This document shows, piece after piece, positions 61,819 to 64,000 of a DNA stretch of 64,000 nucleotides (the stretch's first letter is position 1; every line of letters begins with the position of its first letter). The position numbers were made by a program, and so were the translations under genes. The DNA is from Nostoc sp. UHCC 0302 (GTDB lineage Bacteria > Cyanobacteriota > Cyanobacteriia > Cyanobacteriales > Nostocaceae), in contig NZ_CP151099.1 of assembly GCF_038096175.1 (NCBI RefSeq), positions 1,056,501-1,120,500 on the forward strand. The letters are read 5' to 3'. The notes under the pieces were generated by a model, which made no database searches, was not told the origin of the DNA, and saw nothing but the letters and a program-made list of their open reading frames with translations.

Positions 61819-64000
61819 ACTTTGACTTTCTACCAAAATTACCTTCTTCTAAGTTAGACGATCGCACCTTCGATGATTTAGTAGAAGAGTGTATTCTGCG
61901 TATTCCTCGCTACTGTCCAGAATGGACAGACCATAACCTCAGCGACCCAGGGATTACGCTAATTGAGTTATTCGCTTGGTTAACTGACCAGATGTTGCTC
62001 AGATTTAACCAAGTACCTCGGAAAAATTATGTAGCTTTCCTAGAATTACTGGGTATTCGTCTCCAGCCTCCCGCCCCAGCCCACACGGAATTAACTTTTT
62101 ATTTAAGCGCTGCACTGCCTGAAGCCTACACTATTCCGGCAGGATTAGAAACCTCAACTATTCGAACTGAGACAACAGAAGCTATTACCTTTAGCACAGA
62201 TTCTCCTCTAATTATCGGCAAACCCCGCATACAACACTTCTTAACTGCCCAAACCAGCGAAGACATTCCCCAATCTCTGCGAGAAAGATTTACAAGTTTA
62301 TGGACTCGTCAATCAGACGGTTACTGGACAGGTAGTGAACAACCGATATTTGAAGAGGAACCCCAGCCTGGTAACTGCTTTTATTTAGCGATCAATTCTG
62401 ATGATCCTCTAGATGGTAATGTTCTAGATATTAATTTTCGAGGAGCCGCAGCTACGCCTACTGGTATTAACCCCAATCAACCACCTCGGAAGTGGGAGGC
62501 CTGGGATGGGGAAAATTGGCAATCAGTTTTATTGCAAGAGTCAGATGATAAAACTCGCGGGTTCAGTTTTTACGAAATCGCCCAACAGAGTGAAAACCTG
62601 TCTATAGGCGCAGCTGTCCGTCTGCATTTACCGCAAAATTGGCCTGTGACCAACTTTATTGCTTACCGGGGTCGCTGGCTACGCTGTACCTTTACTATCC
62701 CAGAAACAAATCAATCCGGTTACAATAATCCACCAAGGATTGTTGGTTTAGCAGTGCGGTCAATTGGCGGTACAGTTAGGGCTAGTCACAGTAAGTTGAT
62801 TCGAGATGAGCGTGTAGGAATTAGTAACGGTAAACCCGGACAGAGTTTTGAATTACTAAGTAAACCGATTTTGGAACGCAGAGAAAATGAATATATCCTA
62901 GTTACACCTGCTGGTGGTTTGCCTCAGAGATGGACTGAGGTGAGAGATTTTGCTGATTCTAGGTCTCAAGACCTTCACTACACTATCGATTCCCTCACTG
63001 GTAAAATCCAATTTGGGCCGCTGATTCGAGAACCTAGCCAACTTAAACAGCAAACCCAAGTGCGATCGCGAATCCAGCAACCACTACTCGACGACACATC
63101 TGTACAAGTTAGTAGTCTGGAAAATAATCAATCTGAACACCAGTACGGCGCAATTCCTCCTCGTGGTTCAGAGATTAAAATGGTTGCTTATCGCATAGGT
63201 GGTGGTAGAAAAGGTAATGTTCAAACTGGGGCAATCCAGTTTTTGAAGTCTGCATATCCATATGTTGCTAGGGTGATAAATCTGAGACCAGCAATCAATG
63301 GTGCGGATGCTGAGTCATTGGAGCAAGCTGTGATTAAGGCTCCTCGCATCCTCCGTACCCGTGACAGGGCAGTCACTGCCGAAGATTTTGAAGTTTTAGC
63401 ACAGCAAGCTGGCGCAGGTGCGATCGCTCGTGTGCGCTGTTTACCGGCAAATTCTCTGTCTCAAGCAGGTATAGTAGGTTTACTGTTAGTTCCACAAGCA
63501 AATACAGATGGAATTGCCCAAGGTGAAGGTATAGCACCAGAACAATTTGCCTTAAGTGCAGCACTCCAAGAGCAAGTTTTGAGCTATTTAGATGAAAGGC
63601 GGTTGTTGGGAGTACAAGTACACTTAGAAGAACCGAATTATGTAGGGGTTTCTGTACAGACAGAAATAGCTCTAGAACCAGCCTATGAAAATCCGCTAGC
63701 GCAACAAGAAATCCTTAGAAACTTAAGAATATCTCTGTATAAATATTTAAATCCCTTAACTGGAGGTATGGATGGTAAAGGTTGGCCATTTGGGCGACCA
63801 GTTTATACATCAGATATTGTGGCATTACTGCAACAAACTCCAGGCGTGCGTTATTTAGGCCCAGTCTTACTGTTTCCCATACGTAAGCAAGGAGAGAATT
63901 GGAGACGTCAATCATCACCAGAACAGTTGATTGACCCAGGAACTGAAGGATTAGTGTGTTCTTGGGCTGATAATAATCTGCGTTCCAGCCACAACATTCA
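61815..64000 (+). CDS. Baseplate J-like protein (Pvc11-type), cut by the window end
   Basis: At least 728 codons from a GTG with AGGAGT upstream, open to the last base of the window. The N terminus reads FDFLPKLPSSKLDDRTFDDL, EWTDHNLSDPGITLIELFAW and LTDQMLLRFNQVPRKNYVAF, the typical start of eCIS baseplate assembly proteins. The late visible part has APRILRTRDRAVTAEDFEVL and AGAGAIARVRCLP, the gpJ-like core. It forms the outer baseplate wedge with gp25. The 3' end and any following genes lie outside the window. Confidence 0.92.
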   Translation, partial: MNFDFLPKLPSSKLDDRTFDDLVEECILRIPRYCPEWTDHNLSDPGITLIELFAWLTDQMLLRFNQVPRKNYVAFLELLGIRLQPPAPAHTELTFYLSAALPEAYTIPAGLETSTIRTETTEAITFSTDSPLIIGKPRIQHFLTAQTSEDIPQSLRERFTSLWTRQSDGYWTGSEQPIFEEEPQPGNCFYLAINSDDPLDGNVLDINFRGAAATPTGINPNQPPRKWEAWDGENWQSVLLQESDDKTRGFSFYEIAQQSENLSIGAAVRLHLPQNWPVTNFIAYRGRWLRCTFTIPETNQSGYNNPPRIVGLAVRSIGGTVRASHSKLIRDERVGISNGKPGQSFELLSKPILERRENEYILVTPAGGLPQRWTEVRDFADSRSQDLHYTIDSLTGKIQFGPLIREPSQLKQQTQVRSRIQQPLLDDTSVQVSSLENNQSEHQYGAIPPRGSEIKMVAYRIGGGRKGNVQTGAIQFLKSAYPYVARVINLRPAINGADAESLEQAVIKAPRILRTRDRAVTAEDFEVLAQQAGAGAIARVRCLPANSLSQAGIVGLLLVPQANTDGIAQGEGIAPEQFALSAALQEQVLSYLDERRLLGVQVHLEEPNYVGVSVQTEIALEPAYENPLAQQEILRNLRISLYKYLNPLTGGMDGKGWPFGRPVYTSDIVALLQQTPGVRYLGPVLLFPIRKQGENWRRQSSPEQLIDPGTEGLVCSWADNNLRSSHNI

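Noticed and set aside
35964-64000. Whole contractile cluster as a prophage or type VI secretion system
   Set aside because: No capsid, portal, terminase or integrase genes, and no TssJLM membrane complex; DUF4255, DUF4157, DUF6760-like and CIS_tube proteins point to eCIS.

Overview
The window looks like chromosomal or large-replicon DNA of a filamentous, heterocyst-type cyanobacterium (Nostoc/Anabaena group). The reasons are the very frequent HIP1 octamer GCGATCGC, a Ycf34 gene, a chelatase H subunit of the BchH/ChlH family, CHASE2-kinase and DUF928 genes, and a high load of short palindromic interspersed repeats. No tRNA, rRNA or CRISPR array was recognised.

Positions 1-5200 are a worn accessory region: a gene tail, a type I secretion-domain relic, a complete IS of about 1.1 kb (1336-2470), a VOC protein, and a HAD hydrolase/methyltransferase pair. 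Positions 5670-18220 are mostly metabolic. They hold an SsuA-like sulfonate-binding lipoprotein followed by an AprA-like flavoprotein, a two-TM K+ channel with RCK domains, a galactose-oxidase-like copper-radical oxidase followed by a Tat-exported protein, argD, an Uma2 nuclease, tsaB, ycf34 and a CCA/poly(A)-type nucleotidyltransferase.

Positions 18260-22220 are a toxin-antitoxin patch: a Doc toxin with an unusual 206-aa partner, a DUF433/DUF5615 pair destroyed by a 1.84-kb IS (21-bp terminal inverted repeats, 8-bp target duplication, transposase in two frames), and an orphan HicB. A BchH-type chelatase subunit (22235-25921), an EgtD-like methyltransferase, an amidase, a phoD gene with an in-frame stop and a DUF928 protein follow.

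The most interesting part runs from 33.6 kb to the right edge. It is a large extracellular/thylakoid-type contractile injection system (eCIS) locus in two divergent blocks. The minus-strand block (44052 down to 35964) encodes a Pvc16-like terminator, sheath, two gp19-like tube proteins plus a chimeric tube pseudogene, two tail-assembly paralogues, a DUF6760-like peptide, and an FHA protein that ends in a degenerate methylglyoxal-synthase-like domain. The plus-strand block (52438 to the edge) encodes a small protein, another tube protein, a 1685-aa protein with about 79 tandem 12-16-residue repeats, a Pvc7-like CIS tube protein, a VgrG-like spike, gp25 and a baseplate J-like protein cut by the window end. 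Between and beside the blocks are a CHASE2-Ser/Thr kinase, a histidine kinase/response regulator pair, a pseudokinase fused to a periplasmic-binding-like domain, a zinc-ribbon/FHA protein and a DUF4157 (eCIS core domain) putative effector. The inference is an injection machine with a built-in phospho-signalling layer.

Across the window, small palindromes have landed inside genes. Some were tolerated in frame (tsaB, bchH); one broke an uma2 gene exactly inside a HIP1 site.
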